46,114 nucleotides of DNA from Thermoguttaceae bacterium (GCA_017557195.1 JAFZAL010000191.1:1-46114), one strand, 5' to 3'; positions 34,761 to 45,819 are shown, numbered from the stretch's first letter. Notes: generated by a model from the letters alone, not told the origin. Translations and numbers: made by a program.

Positions 34761-35978
34761 TTACGACAGCAGTTCGCCTACCAGCTTCCAGCCTTCTTCT
34801 CGATATTGCCCGGTTGCGAGGGCGGATTTTTCGTTATAAGTCGCAGCGCCGCAAGCGGGAACGCCTGTTCCGACCATCAGCCACGGGACGGTGTCGTATG
34901 AGTGCGTTTTAGTGCGAATCGGCGTTGGGTGGTCTGGCGTAACGAACATTCTAAACGGTTCGCCGGAACTGGAAAGCGCTTCCCAAATCGGGGCGACGAC
35001 TTTGGAGTCGATGTCTTGCATGGCTTGAATCTTGTGCTCGACGCTGCCTTCGTGCCCGGATTCGTCCGTCGCTTCCAGATGAACGCAGACCACGTCGTGC
35101 GTTTTGAGGGCTTCGAGCGCCGCGGCTGCTTTGCCGGAGAAGTTGGTGTCGATAAACCCGGTCGCGCCGGGAACGATAATGTTGTCAAACCCGATGGAGT
35201 TGGCGATTCCGCGCAGCAGGTCAACGGCGGTAATCATTGCGCCGGTTTTACCGTACGTTTCTTTGAACGAGGGAATAACCGGCATCTGCCCTTGACCCCA
35301 CAGCCAGACGTTGGTTGCCGGCGGCTTGCCCTGCTCTACTCGCTTTTTGTTGACGGGATGGTTGGCGAAAACGTCAATGGATCTATCCATCAGTTCCAGC
35401 AACAGTTCCCCGCCGGCGCCCTGCGGCCCGACATGCCAGACGCGCTGGTCTGTATAGTCGTGAGGCGCGAACGTTCTCGTATTTTGTGACAGTGGAACGG
35501 TGAATCCCGGAACTTCGCGGAGGATGAGCAGCCCGCGATAGCCGACGCCGGAAATGAACTCCATCGCGCCGGGCGGATAATCGCCAACGACGGCTTCCTG
35601 CAGAGCGGTAAGAAGTTCTTTTTGCTCTTCGGAAGAAATATGTCCAGCAGAGAAGGATCGCATGTACTGGTTGATAATGGTCGTCATATTGCAGCGGACA
35701 ACCCAGTCGTTCGGACCGAGCTTTAATCCCAGCGCAGCGGCTTCCAGCGGCGCGCGTCCGGTGTAGTACAGCGACGGGTTGAATCCCAAAACGCTCAAAT
35801 TGGCGACGTCTGACCCGGCAGGAAGATTCTTCGGGACGTTATGAGCGACGCCGATTTGCCCCTGCCCTGCCAGCTTGTTCAGACAGGGAATATTGGCGGC
35901 TTCAAGTATCGTTTTGTTGTTGAGCGCGGGAATCGGTTCGTCTGCCGCGCCGTCAGGAATAATAATAACGTATTTCAT
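34761..35978 (-). CDS. apgM: Cofactor-independent phosphoglycerate mutase, archaeal (ApgM) type
   Basis: 405-aa enzyme of the alkaline-phosphatase superfamily, interconverting 3- and 2-phosphoglycerate in glycolysis. Metal and catalytic motifs are visible: PDGAADEP (residues 8-15), the nucleophilic Ser in AGSDVANLSVLGFNP (about 54-68), CVHLEATDESGHEG, and the final DHPTPIRTKTHSYDTVPW. Length and start (MKYVIIIPDGAADEP) match bacterial ApgM-like proteins. Some relatives have been proposed to act as homoserine kinases, so a second possible role exists. The ATG is preceded closely by an AGTTGCG heptamer array (from 35987) and no Shine-Dalgarno is visible. Confidence 0.92.
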   Translation of the reverse strand: MKYVIIIPDGAADEPIPALNNKTILEAANIPCLNKLAGQGQIGVAHNVPKNLPAGSDVANLSVLGFNPSLYYTGRAPLEAAALGLKLGPNDWVVRCNMTTIINQYMRSFSAGHISSEEQKELLTALQEAVVGDYPPGAMEFISGVGYRGLLILREVPGFTVPLSQNTRTFAPHDYTDQRVWHVGPQGAGGELLLELMDRSIDVFANHPVNKKRVEQGKPPATNVWLWGQGQMPVIPSFKETYGKTGAMITAVDLLRGIANSIGFDNIIVPGATGFIDTNFSGKAAAALEALKTHDVVCVHLEATDESGHEGSVEHKIQAMQDIDSKVVAPIWEALSSSGEPFRMFVTPDHPTPIRTKTHSYDTVPWLMVGTGVPACGAATYNEKSALATGQYREEGWKLVGELLS

Positions 35979-35986
35979 ATCGTGTT

Positions 35987-37841
<1,855 letters not shown>

Positions 37842-37960
37842 TGCTGTCTCCGCTAAATCTAACGCTATGTTGAACAGAGTAAATTCTTCAACTCGTTAAT
37901 AACAAAAATATTATATCGTTTTTGAAGGGAATTTCAAGGGCGACTGCACAAGTTTCCCGA

Positions 37961-38449
37961 TTATAAATGAATATGCTCTATGTTAATTTTATCGCCAATA
38001 ACGGTTACAATCGCAAAGCCGGGCGTTGGAACCCGATAAAACGCCCCGGGATTGAGCCGCAGCGTCCCGTTCGGCTCAATGGAGTAGTCCTCAATATGAG
38101 TATGCCCGGTGCAAATCAGATTCCAGCGGCCGCTTTTGACCTCGTTTTCAACTCGGTCAAAAAGATGTCCATGAGTAAACCCGATTTTAACGGATTCCGC
38201 CTGGAAGGAACCGAATTCGCCCTGCCAGTCCAGATTGGCGGCTTTAACCGCCTTTTCCAGAGAAATCCATTCGTCTGTATTGCCGCCGACAATATGAGCG
38301 TCAAACGGGGCGAGCATTTGAACAATTGCCTCGCCGCCAACGTCGCCGCAGTGGAGTATCGTTTTGACGTCCAGACTTTCCAAAATGCTCAACGCCTCGG
38401 AAACCGGACGAACGTTTCCGTGCGTGTCGCTCAAAACGGCAATTTTCAT
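37961..38449 (-). CDS. YfcE/MJ0936-type metallophosphodiesterase
   Basis: 162-aa single-domain calcineurin-like phosphoesterase. All metal motifs occur in order: SDTHGN (7-12), CGDVGGE (GD), GGNTDEW (GN), THGH, and CTGHTHIED (GHTH). Size and motif spacing match the YfcE/MJ0936 group, which hydrolyse phosphodiesters in vitro but lack a defined cellular substrate. ATG 38449 overlaps the stop of the upstream small membrane protein by 4 nt, so the two are translationally coupled. Confidence 0.93.
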   Translation of the reverse strand: MKIAVLSDTHGNVRPVSEALSILESLDVKTILHCGDVGGEAIVQMLAPFDAHIVGGNTDEWISLEKAVKAANLDWQGEFGSFQAESVKIGFTHGHLFDRVENEVKSGRWNLICTGHTHIEDYSIEPNGTLRLNPGAFYRVPTPGFAIVTVIGDKINIEHIHL

Positions 38450-38688
38450 GGTTCGGGTTCCTGAGATTGAGTTTTTGAAACGTTATCCGGCGCAATCGTT
38501 TCTATTGAGGTAATCAACTCCGGCGCATCCTGCGCTTTTTGCGCGTCTTTAATTCCCTGCTGACGCATTTGAACGTATCGCCGCGCCTTGCAGGAACACA
38601 TCATGTTTCTGTATCCCAGCAGTTGGACAAGCCCAATTGCCAGAAAGAAAAAAAGGAAAATGCCGACAGCGGTCAAAAATTGCGTCAT
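38446..38688 (-). CDS. Small single-helix membrane protein with Cys-x-Cys motif
   Basis: 80 aa. One membrane helix (AVGIFLFFFLAIGLVQLLGY) then MMCSCKARRYVQMRQQG and a polar tail ending QSQEPEP. The overlap of its stop codon with the phosphodiesterase start supports real translation, although no Shine-Dalgarno precedes ATG 38688. The frame continues upstream through the heptamer array as a repeated MHYALCT peptide, which I regard as non-coding. No family recognised. Confidence 0.65.
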   Translation of the reverse strand: MTQFLTAVGIFLFFFLAIGLVQLLGYRNMMCSCKARRYVQMRQQGIKDAQKAQDAPELITSIETIAPDNVSKTQSQEPEP

Positions 38689-38727
38689 GGGGGATATAGT
38701 CAGTATGAAGTGTGGGGATTTAATATT

Positions 38728-38810
38728 AGTGCATAGTGCATAGTGCATAGTGCATAGTGCATAGTGCATAGTGCATAGTGCATAGTGCATAGTGCATAGT
38801 GCATAGTGTG
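38728..38810 (+). repeat. Period-7 array GTGCATA
   Basis: About eleven perfect GTGCATA units, the most uniform array in the window. The unit on the minus strand contains ATG in each repeat. Confidence 0.97.
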
Positions 38811-38827
38811 CGGGGATCGCTTTGCGT

Positions 38828-38848
38828 CCTAAGTACTAAGCGCTAGGT
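38828..38848 (+). repeat. Degenerate period-7 array CTAAGTA/CTAAGCG/CTAGGTA over the birA stop codon
   Basis: Three diverged units follow the word TTTGCGTCC (38821-38829). The birA stop codon (38843-38845, minus strand) falls in the third. Confidence 0.6.
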
Positions 38849-39601
38849 ACTTGTCGCTCGCACCGAGCCGGAAACGAGAACTCGCTCGCCGTCTGCTGTT
38901 TGGATTCTCAGTGCGCCAGTGGGCGTCAAACCGATCAAAACGCCGGAGACGTTTGGCTGCTGGGACTCGTCTGTTTGCGTTACGGTAACGGCTTCTCCCA
39001 GCCAGGCGAGTTTTCGTTCCGTTTGACGAACATAGTCGTCAGATCCGTTTTGAACGCTTTGGGCGAGTTGACGAATCTGGTCGTTCCAGCTGTTTTGAAG
39101 CCTATTGATTATTATACTCAAATCGACTTCGTTTTGAAGTATTTCTCTGAGAGAAATTGGGGCCAAGGCGTCTGAAATGGAAAAGGACGCATTGGCGTTA
39201 ATTCCAATCCCGGTGATAAGTTTCCCGTTACAGGCGCTTTGCGTGAGGATGCCGGATAATTTTCGCGCGTTATAGTAAACGTCGTTGGGCCAGTGAATTT
39301 TTAACGGGCTGACGTCGGCGTCGTTTTCCAATAAAACGTCTTTGACCAATTCATAGACGGCGTTTCCCGCTGCCAGCGTTATCAGACCGAAAAGGGAATA
39401 GTCGGATAAAAACTGCGGCGGCGAATACAATACCGAAACGTATACGCCGCCTATGGGAGAAATCCAGGAACGATTGCGCTGACCAAGTCCGCCGGTTTGT
39501 TCCGCTGCGGAAAACCAAACGTCCTGCGAAGACGAATTGCTTTCAGACCAGCGGAGGGCTTCCAGGTTGGTAGAATCAAGAGTTTGATAAGTAAGCAACA
39601 T
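38843..39601 (-). CDS. birA: Biotin--[acetyl-CoA-carboxylase] ligase, catalytic-only form
   Basis: 252-aa enzyme attaching biotin to the carboxyl-carrier protein. Visible motifs: LDSTNLEALRW at the start, the biotinyl-AMP loop EQTGGLGQRNRSW (the usual GRGRxGRxW is changed to GLGQRNRSW), KIHWPNDVYYNARKLSGIL, and GIGINAN. The small C-terminal beta domain (VSGVLIGLTPTGALRI) is present. There is no N-terminal helix-turn-helix, so it cannot act as a DNA-binding repressor (class I). ATG 39601 lies 15 nt after the sigma-factor gene, so cotranscription is likely. The stop codon is in a heptamer array. Confidence 0.93.
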   Translation of the reverse strand: MLLTYQTLDSTNLEALRWSESNSSSQDVWFSAAEQTGGLGQRNRSWISPIGGVYVSVLYSPPQFLSDYSLFGLITLAAGNAVYELVKDVLLENDADVSPLKIHWPNDVYYNARKLSGILTQSACNGKLITGIGINANASFSISDALAPISLREILQNEVDLSIIINRLQNSWNDQIRQLAQSVQNGSDDYVRQTERKLAWLGEAVTVTQTDESQQPNVSGVLIGLTPTGALRIQTADGERVLVSGSVRATST

Positions 39602-39616
39602 CGAAACTAATGGAAA

Positions 39617-40162
39617 CTACCTGTTCTTCAGACGCTGACGAGCGCGATGTAAAATCGGACCAATGCTGTTTTCAGGAATGTTCAATTCCGCGCTGATTTC
39701 TTTATACTGCTTTTGTTCAAGGTAAAACAGCTTTACAATCGCCGCTTCGACAGGTGGAAGTTCCGCAAGAAGATTCTCTACTTCGTCGCGGTCGTAAAGG
39801 TAATTCAACGCGTCGTCCTCGTCGAAATCTGAAACGTCAGTGGAAAGAACGAGCGAATCCATACGATTATTGAGCAGCTTTACCATTTTTCGTCTGGCTA
39901 CTACGGTCAAATAAGTTGCCAGAGAACTCTGACCGCGAAAATGACGAAGAACGGCATAGTTGTTTTCAATGAGGGTCATAAAGATTTCATTGCAAAAATC
40001 GCCATAATCCTCTGAGGTAAAAGTTTGAGAGGAAGATTGCGCGGTATGCTTCACAACATGGGTAATCAGTCCGATAAAACGATCCACAAAATCTTCCCAT
40101 GCGCGCGGCTTCTGCTGGAGACAGCGGTCAAGCAAATTGCGGTCAATTTCTGATAACGCCAT
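39617..40162 (-). CDS. ECF-like RNA polymerase sigma-70 family factor
   Basis: 181-aa sigma factor with region 2 (about 20-95: WEDFVDRF, then GDFCNEIFMTLIENNYAVLR and SSLATYLTVVARRKM) and region 4 (about 125-181, HTH in YKEISAELNIPENSIGPILH). No regions 1 or 3, as in ECF factors. No anti-sigma factor is adjacent. A PrsW-type protease that could release a sigma factor is encoded about 8 kb away, but a link is speculative. ATG 40162 has GAGGA 8 nt upstream. birA follows closely and is probably in the same operon. Confidence 0.92.
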   Translation of the reverse strand: MALSEIDRNLLDRCLQQKPRAWEDFVDRFIGLITHVVKHTAQSSSQTFTSEDYGDFCNEIFMTLIENNYAVLRHFRGQSSLATYLTVVARRKMVKLLNNRMDSLVLSTDVSDFDEDDALNYLYDRDEVENLLAELPPVEAAIVKLFYLEQKQYKEISAELNIPENSIGPILHRARQRLKNR

Positions 40163-40296
40163 GTTGGTAGTCCTCGTTGGTTGAATTTAAAAAGTCTGCT
40201 AGATCAAAATTTTGAATAAATCCAATGAAATTCCAGACGATATTAAATATATTATATCAGACCATTTGGAAAAATGCAACGGTTTTTGTAAAACTT

Positions 40297-40785
40297 TCAA
40301 AGAAAATTTGAATTATCAGCCAGAATTTTAAGAAAATTCTGATATTGACTGCCGATTGCAGAGATTTTATAACGTCTTGAGGAGTCTGAGATGTGTTCAA
40401 CGGAAATCTGAATAAAACTCTCTGGAAGACAATTAATAACTCTGTCAGCCCACTCGACGAAAGTAACGCCGGTTGAATCAAAGTATTCCTCTGGACCGAG
40501 TTCGAGAAACTCGTCGTCGTCAGCAATGCGGTAGGCGTCAAAATGATAAATTGGACGACGACCGGCAGTGTATTCCTGAATCAGCACGAACGTGGGGCTG
40601 GAAACGTCTTGTGGATTCTCGCCGCCTGCTGCAGCAATAGCGCGAACGAGCGTGGTTTTACCGGTTCCAAGAGAGCCTATAAGGGATACAACTGCGCCGT
40701 CAGGGATGAAACGTTCAAGCAGCGCACCCAACTTGTAGGTGTCGTCAATGGAGTGAGAATCGAAAGTAATAGTCTCGTTTGACAT
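40297..40785 (-). CDS. tsaE: tRNA threonylcarbamoyladenosine biosynthesis ATPase TsaE
   Basis: 162-aa P-loop ATPase that activates the TsaB/TsaD complex making t6A-37 in ANN-decoding tRNAs. Walker A GSLGTGKTTLVRAI (about 37-50), the family motif SSPTFVLIQEY (about 64-74), HFDAYRI with its conserved Asp, and FVEWADR (about 109-115) are all present. Size is normal for TsaE. TsaB and TsaD are not in the window. It is followed, after 134 nt, by the sigma-factor gene on the same strand. Confidence 0.95.
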   Translation of the reverse strand: MSNETITFDSHSIDDTYKLGALLERFIPDGAVVSLIGSLGTGKTTLVRAIAAAGGENPQDVSSPTFVLIQEYTAGRRPIYHFDAYRIADDDEFLELGPEEYFDSTGVTFVEWADRVINCLPESFIQISVEHISDSSRRYKISAIGSQYQNFLKILADNSNFL

Positions 40786-40916
40786 CGTTTAATAACACTT
40801 AATAAAATGTAAAGTAATAAGATGTATTTATAGCGACTTTGTAATAAAAGTCAAGCTGGGGTATAAGAGAACGAATAAATAAAGAGAGTTCAAGAGAAAC
40901 AAGGATATTCGAAATA

Positions 40917-40942
40917 CAAAAAACCCCGTTATAAACGGGGTT
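40917..40942 (-). terminator. Rho-independent terminator of the Cys-rich protein gene
   Basis: Perfect 9-bp stem AACCCCGTT/AACGGGGTT with loop ATA. On the minus strand it runs into T residues (plus-strand A-tract 40917-40923). About 85 nt after the stop codon at 41027. Confidence 0.85.
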
Positions 40943-41026
40943 CCTTGATTCACTGGCCTAATCACAGGGTAGATGTACCAGTTACTAATGATAATCGACA
41001 ATCAAAAATTGATTAACTAGCTTAAC

Positions 41027-41749
41027 TTAGCAAGCGGCAGCAGGAGCGCAAGCCGGGGCCGGATCGCAAGCGGGAGCGCAAGCCGGTTTGCAGGGTTTGC
41101 AGCAACGGACCTTCTTTACGCAGGCCGGTTTGCAGAACTTCTTGCAGGGTTTGCAGCACTTGGGAGCGCAGGTCGGAGCGCAAGCCGGTTCAGCCGGGGT
41201 GCAGGCCGGTTCGCAAGCAGCGGGAGCGCAAGCCGGTTTGCAGGCTTTCTTGCAGCAGAGCTTCTTGAAGCAGAATTTCTTGCAGGGTTTGCAGCACTTC
41301 GGAGCGCAAGCGGGTTCGCAAGCAGCTTCGGTCGGAGCGCAAGCTTCTTCAGCCGGGGTGCAGGCCGGTTCGCAAGCGGGAGCGCAAGCCGGTTTGCAGG
41401 GTTTGCAGCAACGGAACAGCTTGAAGCACGGTTTCTTGCAGGGTTTGCAAGTCGGAGCGCAAGCGGGTTCGCAAGCAGCTTCGGTCGGGGCGCAAGCGGG
41501 TTCGCAAGCGGCGGGAGCACAAGCGGGTTTGCAGCAGCGGATCTTCTTGAAGCAGAACTTCTTGCAGGGTTTGCAAGCCGGGGCACAAGCCGGGGCCGGA
41601 TCACAAGCCGGAGCAGCGTCGCAAGCCGGGGTGGCAGCTTCGCAAGCGGCAACAGCCGGAGCGCAAGCCGGAGCACAATCAGCAGCGAAAGAGATGGCGC
41701 TAACGGAAACCAAAGCCAAAGCAATCATGGCTACTACGAAACGTTTCAT
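41027..41749 (-). CDS. Exported cysteine/proline-rich repeat protein
   Basis: 240 aa. A signal peptide (MKRFVVAMIALALVSVSAISFAA) is followed by a mature part made almost only of Cys, Ala, Pro, Lys and Glu, with about 52 cysteines in some 217 residues. Two motif types alternate: acidic or neutral ACAPACEPAC and TEAACEPAC, and basic CKPCKKFCFKK and RCCKPCKPAC, so positive and negative patches recur four times. I chose ATG 41749 because GGAGGA lies 9 nt before it; the upstream ATG at 41758 overlaps that Shine-Dalgarno. The gene has its own terminator and a strong promoter candidate. Planctomycete cell walls have long been described as proteinaceous and rich in Cys and Pro; a disulfide-linked envelope protein is my inference. 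Confidence 0.88.
   Translation of the reverse strand: MKRFVVAMIALALVSVSAISFAADCAPACAPAVAACEAATPACDAAPACDPAPACAPACKPCKKFCFKKIRCCKPACAPAACEPACAPTEAACEPACAPTCKPCKKPCFKLFRCCKPCKPACAPACEPACTPAEEACAPTEAACEPACAPKCCKPCKKFCFKKLCCKKACKPACAPAACEPACTPAEPACAPTCAPKCCKPCKKFCKPACVKKVRCCKPCKPACAPACDPAPACAPAAAC
41030..41690 (-). repeat. Internal DNA repeats of the Cys-rich protein gene
   Basis: Blocks such as GGTTTGCAGGGTTTGCAGCA and GGAGCGCAAGCCGG recur many times through the gene, matching the peptide repeats. They make the gene prone to recombination and to assembly error. Confidence 0.85.
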
Positions 41750-42310
41750 AATGATCATTCCTCCAAAACGTAAAACAAAAATAAAATTTTTAACTTGGCG
41801 CTAAGCCATTTACGCGACGCTCTCAATACCCTGTTGTGTGAGCGCCTGTGGTGGTAGGTACCTTGTTCTTTATCGTATTCTATTGGAACTTTACCTGACC
41901 AGTTTACCAGTTTTACGAGTGCATGCTCGTTTAACTGTTTTTTGACTTTTGAATAAACTTTTCAGTTTATTCTTTTGTCATTTGCCTATTATTGCTACTT
42001 TTTCAAGTTTTGTCAAGTGAGTAGGCGGCAAAATTTGCGAATTTTTTCAAAATTTTCCGGATTTTGTCTAAATTCAAGGCGATTAGTCTTTTCCGAATTA
42101 CTTTCTCACCTTTTCTTTTTGCCATATAAGCTTAACGCTTATCTTCTCGCTTTCTTTACTAAAAATATAATCTATATTTTCGATTCTTACTACAAATCTT
42201 CTTCAAAATTATACTTTTTTTTCTTTCTTTTTGCGGTTTTTGATGATTTTAACGATTTTTCGCTTTGACCTCCTGTTTAATGTAATTTGGGGTAGTCTAA
42301 AAACCGGTAT
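41750..42310. other. 561-bp AT-rich intergenic region between trxB and the Cys-rich gene
   Basis: No credible gene. It contains the promoter candidate at 41988-42016 and would supply an untranslated leader of about 230 nt to the Cys-rich gene. 42085-42270 is strikingly pyrimidine-rich on the plus strand. No known riboswitch is recognised. Confidence 0.6.
41988..42016 (-). promoter_or_regulatory. Sigma-70-type promoter for the Cys-rich protein gene
   Basis: On the minus strand a perfect TTGACA (42016-42011), a 17-bp spacer, and AATAAT (41993-41988, five of six). It is the best promoter match in the window and points at the Cys-rich gene. Confidence 0.6.
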
Positions 42311-43369
42311 TTATTCTTCAGCAGCGAGAAATCTTTCTGCTTCTAACGCTGCCATAGCTCCTGTTCCTGCAGAGGTGATTGCTTGACGATAAAAATCATC
42401 GGCGCAGTCGCCTGCGGCAAAGACGCCAGGAACGCTGGTTGCCATTCTGTGCGGGTAGGGAAGCTGAACGTAACGTTTTTCTGTCAGGGCGATTTTGCCT
42501 TGTAAAAACGCTGTGTTTGGCGTGTGCCCTATAGCACAAAAAGCTCCGGAAATATCTATCGTCATTTCTTGGTCTTTAACTGTAGTACTTTTTAATTTTA
42601 AATTCGTTAAACCATCTGTGTCATTTCCAATAAATTCTACAGGAACTCTGTTAAAGAGGATTTCAATCTTCTCGTTGTCGAACGCTTTCTTTGCCATGGC
42701 TTTTGACGCGCGGAACTCGTCTCGACGATGAATCAGGTATACTTTGGAGGCGAAGTTCGTCAGATATAGCGCTTCTTCGATTGCGCTGTCGCCGCCGCCG
42801 ATAACAGCCAAGGGCTTATTGCGGAACCGAGGCAACGCCCCGTCGCATACGGCGCACGCGCTCACGCCGCGGTTTTTGAACTGTTCTTCCGATGCCAGCC
42901 CCAGCCAGTTTGCTCTGGCGCCGGTGGCGATAATAATTGTCTGAGCCAAGCAAGTTTCGCCTTCGTTGTCTGTAAGCTTGAACGGTCGCTGAGTTACGTC
43001 CAGATCAACGATTTCAGCGGGAATGATGCGAGTTCCGAAATTGGTTGCTTGCTGACGAATCAGCTCGACCAGTTCTGGTCCTGTAATGGACGCTCCTTCC
43101 GCATGCGGCGCCAGCATATACGAGCGTTCTTCTCCGATAGCGGATTTCAAATACGCGCCAACGTCCCCATGGGGAAATCCGGGATAATTCTCGATTTCCG
43201 TTGTCGTGTACAATTGCCCCATCGGCAGATTATTTGCCAGCCGGTTTTCTTCGGTATAGGAACCTTCGTAAACGACAGGATTCAGATTCGCTCTGGCGGC
43301 GTAAATAGCGGCAGACCACGCAGCCGGTCCGCTGCCGATAATCACGATTTTTTCTATAGTGTCAGACAT
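42311..43369 (-). CDS. trxB: Thioredoxin-disulfide reductase
   Basis: 352-aa NADPH-dependent flavoenzyme that reduces thioredoxin. FAD-binding GSGPAAWSAAIYAAR (about 13-27), redox-active CAVC in GVSACAVCDGALP (about 150-160), NADPH-binding IGGGDSAIEEA, and the C-terminal FAD motif GVFAAGDCAD are complete. I chose ATG 43369, with GGAG 7 nt upstream; the in-frame TTG at 43381 is part of that Shine-Dalgarno. Divergent from the copper ATPase gene. Upstream of the Cys-rich protein gene on the same strand but separated by 561 bp, so they are probably separate transcripts. Confidence 0.96.
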   Translation of the reverse strand: MSDTIEKIVIIGSGPAAWSAAIYAARANLNPVVYEGSYTEENRLANNLPMGQLYTTTEIENYPGFPHGDVGAYLKSAIGEERSYMLAPHAEGASITGPELVELIRQQATNFGTRIIPAEIVDLDVTQRPFKLTDNEGETCLAQTIIIATGARANWLGLASEEQFKNRGVSACAVCDGALPRFRNKPLAVIGGGDSAIEEALYLTNFASKVYLIHRRDEFRASKAMAKKAFDNEKIEILFNRVPVEFIGNDTDGLTNLKLKSTTVKDQEMTIDISGAFCAIGHTPNTAFLQGKIALTEKRYVQLPYPHRMATSVPGVFAAGDCADDFYRQAITSAGTGAMAALEAERFLAAEE

Positions 43370-43414
43370 GAAAAACTCCAAGGGTTAGGGGTATGTTATC
43401 AGACGTCCCCAAAT

Positions 43415-43420
43415 ATTATA
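43415..43420 (-). promoter_or_regulatory. Candidate -10 box of trxB
   Basis: Perfect TATAAT on the minus strand about 46 nt before the trxB ATG; no convincing -35 hexamer stands in front of it. Confidence 0.35.
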
Positions 43421-43542
43421 TCGAAAACGAAAAGTCTGAAAAGGGCGTAGGGGGTTGAATTAATAATTAATTGATATACAATAACCATATCGATAAAAAA
43501 ATAGCTATTTGACGCTGCGGGATATAATCCAATCGAGAAGAT

Positions 43543-45819
43543 ATGCAAAAGAATTACAAAATAAACGGAATGCACTGCGCGGGCTGCGCCATGCGGCTGG
43601 AATTGGCGGTGAAGAAAGAACCCGCATTTCAGAACGTCGCGGTCAGCATTCTGACCAATATGCTCAGCCTGGAATTTGACGAGAACGCCCTCTCCCCCAG
43701 CGCTGCGGATGCGCTTATAATTAATATCGTCGAAAAGACGGGGTTTGAAGTTGTTCAGGAAAAGCCAGAGGAACCGGCGGCGTCTGAAAATGCTGAGTCT
43801 GAGCAGGTTGAAAGTTTAGAAAATGCCCCCAGCTGGATTCAAAAGCTGTCAGCCGCCGGCTGGGGACTGTGGATTTCCATAGCGTTTCTCGTTGCGTTGA
43901 TGTACGTCGCGATGGGGGCGATGTTGGGGGCGCCAATGCCTGCTTTTTTGCAGGATATGCGAGTTGCTGGAATTGTCGAGCTTGTTTTGGCGATTCCGAT
44001 TTTGATAATTAACCGCGAGTTCTTTGTTCAGGGATTGGCGTCGCTGTGGCGCGGCAGCCCGAACATGGACGCGCTGGTTGCGCTGGGGTCAGGGGCGTCG
44101 ATTCTATATTCCGTCTTTGTTTTGATAAACCGGATTGTAAACCCCGCCGCTTCGGGGCATTATTATTTTGAGTCGGCGGCGATGATTCTGGTCGTGATTT
44201 CCGTTGGTCGCGCTTTGGAAGGGATAGCGAAACAGCGAACGACGTCGGCGATTGAAGCCCTGCTCAAGCTGACGCCCCGTCAGGCGCACGTATTAATTAA
44301 CGGTCAGATTGAAGACGTACCCGTCGAGAGCGTTCAGGTCGGAGCCGTGGTTGTCGTCAAGCCGGGCGAGTCGATTCCGGTTGACGGCGTTATTCTCCGC
44401 GGGGAATCGGATATAGACGCGTCCGCTCTGACCGGCGAGCCGCTGCCGGTGGAACGTCGCCCGGGAGACGAGGTTTCTGCCGGGACGGTCAACCAGTCGG
44501 GCGTTCTGGAAATCCAAACGGTTCGAGTCGGCGCGGACTCTACTCCCGCTCAAATTGCGAAGATGGTCGAAGCCGCTACAGCGGGAAAAGCCCCGCTCTC
44601 TCGTCTGGCGGATAAGGTTTGCGCCGTATTTGTCCCGACGATTTTGTCGCTGTCGGTTCTCGCCTTTGCATACTGGCTTGCCGCCGGGCAGACGGTTGAG
44701 TTCGCCTTGACGTGCGCTGTGGCGACGCTGGTTATTTCCTGCCCGTGCGCGCTGGGATTGGCGACTCCCACTGCCGTCATGGTTGGGCTGGGCGAGGCGG
44801 CAAAGCGAGGGATTCTGTTTAAGTCCGCCGCCGCGCTGGAATCGTTCGACCGCGTTGATACCGTCGTATTCGACAAAACCGGGACAATAACCCAGGGCGC
44901 GCCGTCTGTCGGAAACGTCTTCACAACCGGCGCCGTTACCGCAGACGCCCTGCTCTGCTGCGCTGCGAGTTTGGAATTCTGGGCGAGCGACGCTCTGCAC
45001 CCCTTGGCGGCTGCTATTGTTAATGAAGCGAAAAGACGGGGCTTGAGTTATCCCCAGCCGTCTGACGTTCAATTGTTTCCCGGCAAAGGCGTTTTTGGAA
45101 CGGTTAACGGGAGCGTTTGGACGCTGGGGTCTGAACGGTTCATGATAGAACGGGAGATTGCGGTTCCGCAAGAAGTCAAGGACAAGGCGGAAGAGTATGT
45201 TCAGTCCGGCTTGCGTCCAATTTGGATGGGGAAAGACGGCGCGGTTGTCGGGCTAATTTCAGTTTGCGATACGCTCAAAGCGGACGCGGCGGACGCTGTT
45301 GGTCGATTGCGGACAAGCGGTCGACGCGTTGTCCTGCTCACCGGCGACAATCAGCGTTCCGCTCAGACGATTGCGCAAGCGGCGGGAATCGAGACGGTGA
45401 TCGCCGACGTCCTGCCGGGTCAGAAGGCGGAATCGGTTGCGGCTCTGCAGAAGTCGGGAAACGTCGTTGCCATGGTTGGAGACGGCATCAACGACGCGGT
45501 CGCGTTGGTTCAGGCGGACGTTGGCGTCGCCCTGGGAACGGGCGCGAACATTGCGGTGGAATCCGCCGACGTCATCTTGCAGCGTCCAGACGTGAACTGC
45601 GTCCCGGAAGCGCTGCGAATCAGCCGGGCGGTCGTCGTCAACATCAAACAGAACCTGTTTTGGGCGTTCTTCTATAATATTATCGGAATCCCGATTGCCA
45701 TGGGGCTGTTCTACCCGGTCTTCGGTTGGACGCTTTCCCCCATGATCGGCGCCGCCGCCATGAGCCTGTCGAGCATCTGCGTCGTCCTCAACGCGCTGCG
45801 ACTGAAAACAAAGACATGA
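43543..45819 (+). CDS. copA: Copper-transporting P1B-type ATPase
   Basis: 758-aa membrane ATPase exporting Cu(I). An N-terminal HMA domain carries GMHCAGC (Cys12, Cys15). About eight membrane helices include the ion-binding CPC (Cys400-Pro-Cys402, in [13 protein letters not shown]). The actuator motif [15 protein letters not shown], the phosphorylation site DKTGTIT (Asp444), the HP motif [10 protein letters not shown], and the hinge MVGDGINDA (about 644-652) are all intact. CPC with one HMA domain fits CopA-type Cu(I) exporters; silver is an alternative. A GAGAAG ribosome-binding site precedes ATG 43543. No copper chaperone or CueR/CsoR regulator is next to it. Confidence 0.95.
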   Translation: MQKNYKINGMHCAGCAMRLELAVKKEPAFQNVAVSILTNMLSLEFDENALSPSAADALIINIVEKTGFEVVQEKPEEPAASENAESEQVESLENAPSWIQKLSAAGWGLWISIAFLVALMYVAMGAMLGAPMPAFLQDMRVAGIVELVLAIPILIINREFFVQGLASLWRGSPNMDALVALGSGASILYSVFVLINRIVNPAASGHYYFESAAMILVVISVGRALEGIAKQRTTSAIEALLKLTPRQAHVLINGQIEDVPVESVQVGAVVVVKPGESIPVDGVILRGESDIDASALTGEPLPVERRPGDEVSAGTVNQSGVLEIQTVRVGADSTPAQIAKMVEAATAGKAPLSRLADKVCAVFVPTILSLSVLAFAYWLAAGQTVEFALTCAVATLVISCPCALGLATPTAVMVGLGEAAKRGILFKSAAALESFDRVDTVVFDKTGTITQGAPSVGNVFTTGAVTADALLCCAASLEFWASDALHPLAAAIVNEAKRRGLSYPQPSDVQLFPGKGVFGTVNGSVWTLGSERFMIEREIAVPQEVKDKAEEYVQSGLRPIWMGKDGAVVGLISVCDTLKADAADAVGRLRTSGRRVVLLTGDNQRSAQTIAQAAGIETVIADVLPGQKAESVAALQKSGNVVAMVGDGINDAVALVQADVGVALGTGANIAVESADVILQRPDVNCVPEALRISRAVVVNIKQNLFWAFFYNIIGIPIAMGLFYPVFGWTLSPMIGAAAMSLSSICVVLNALRLKTKT

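Noticed and set aside
38689..38790. N-terminal extension of the small membrane protein with repeated MHYALCT
   Set aside because: It is only the translated heptamer array; the ATG at 38688 starts the protein-like sequence.
41088..41804. Long plus-strand frame rich in Gln-Ala-Gly opposite the Cys-rich gene
   Set aside because: It is the antisense of a repetitive coding sequence; it has no signal peptide or ribosome-binding site, while the minus-strand frame has all expected signals.
41975..42268. 97-codon plus-strand frame in the trxB/Cys-rich intergenic region
   Set aside because: AT-rich sequence giving Phe, Tyr and Ser runs, no Shine-Dalgarno, and it overlaps the promoter candidate.
42311..45819. 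trxB, copA and the Cys-rich gene as one copper/redox operon
   Set aside because: copA is divergent and the Cys-rich gene has its own promoter and a 561-bp gap; only proximity supports a link.
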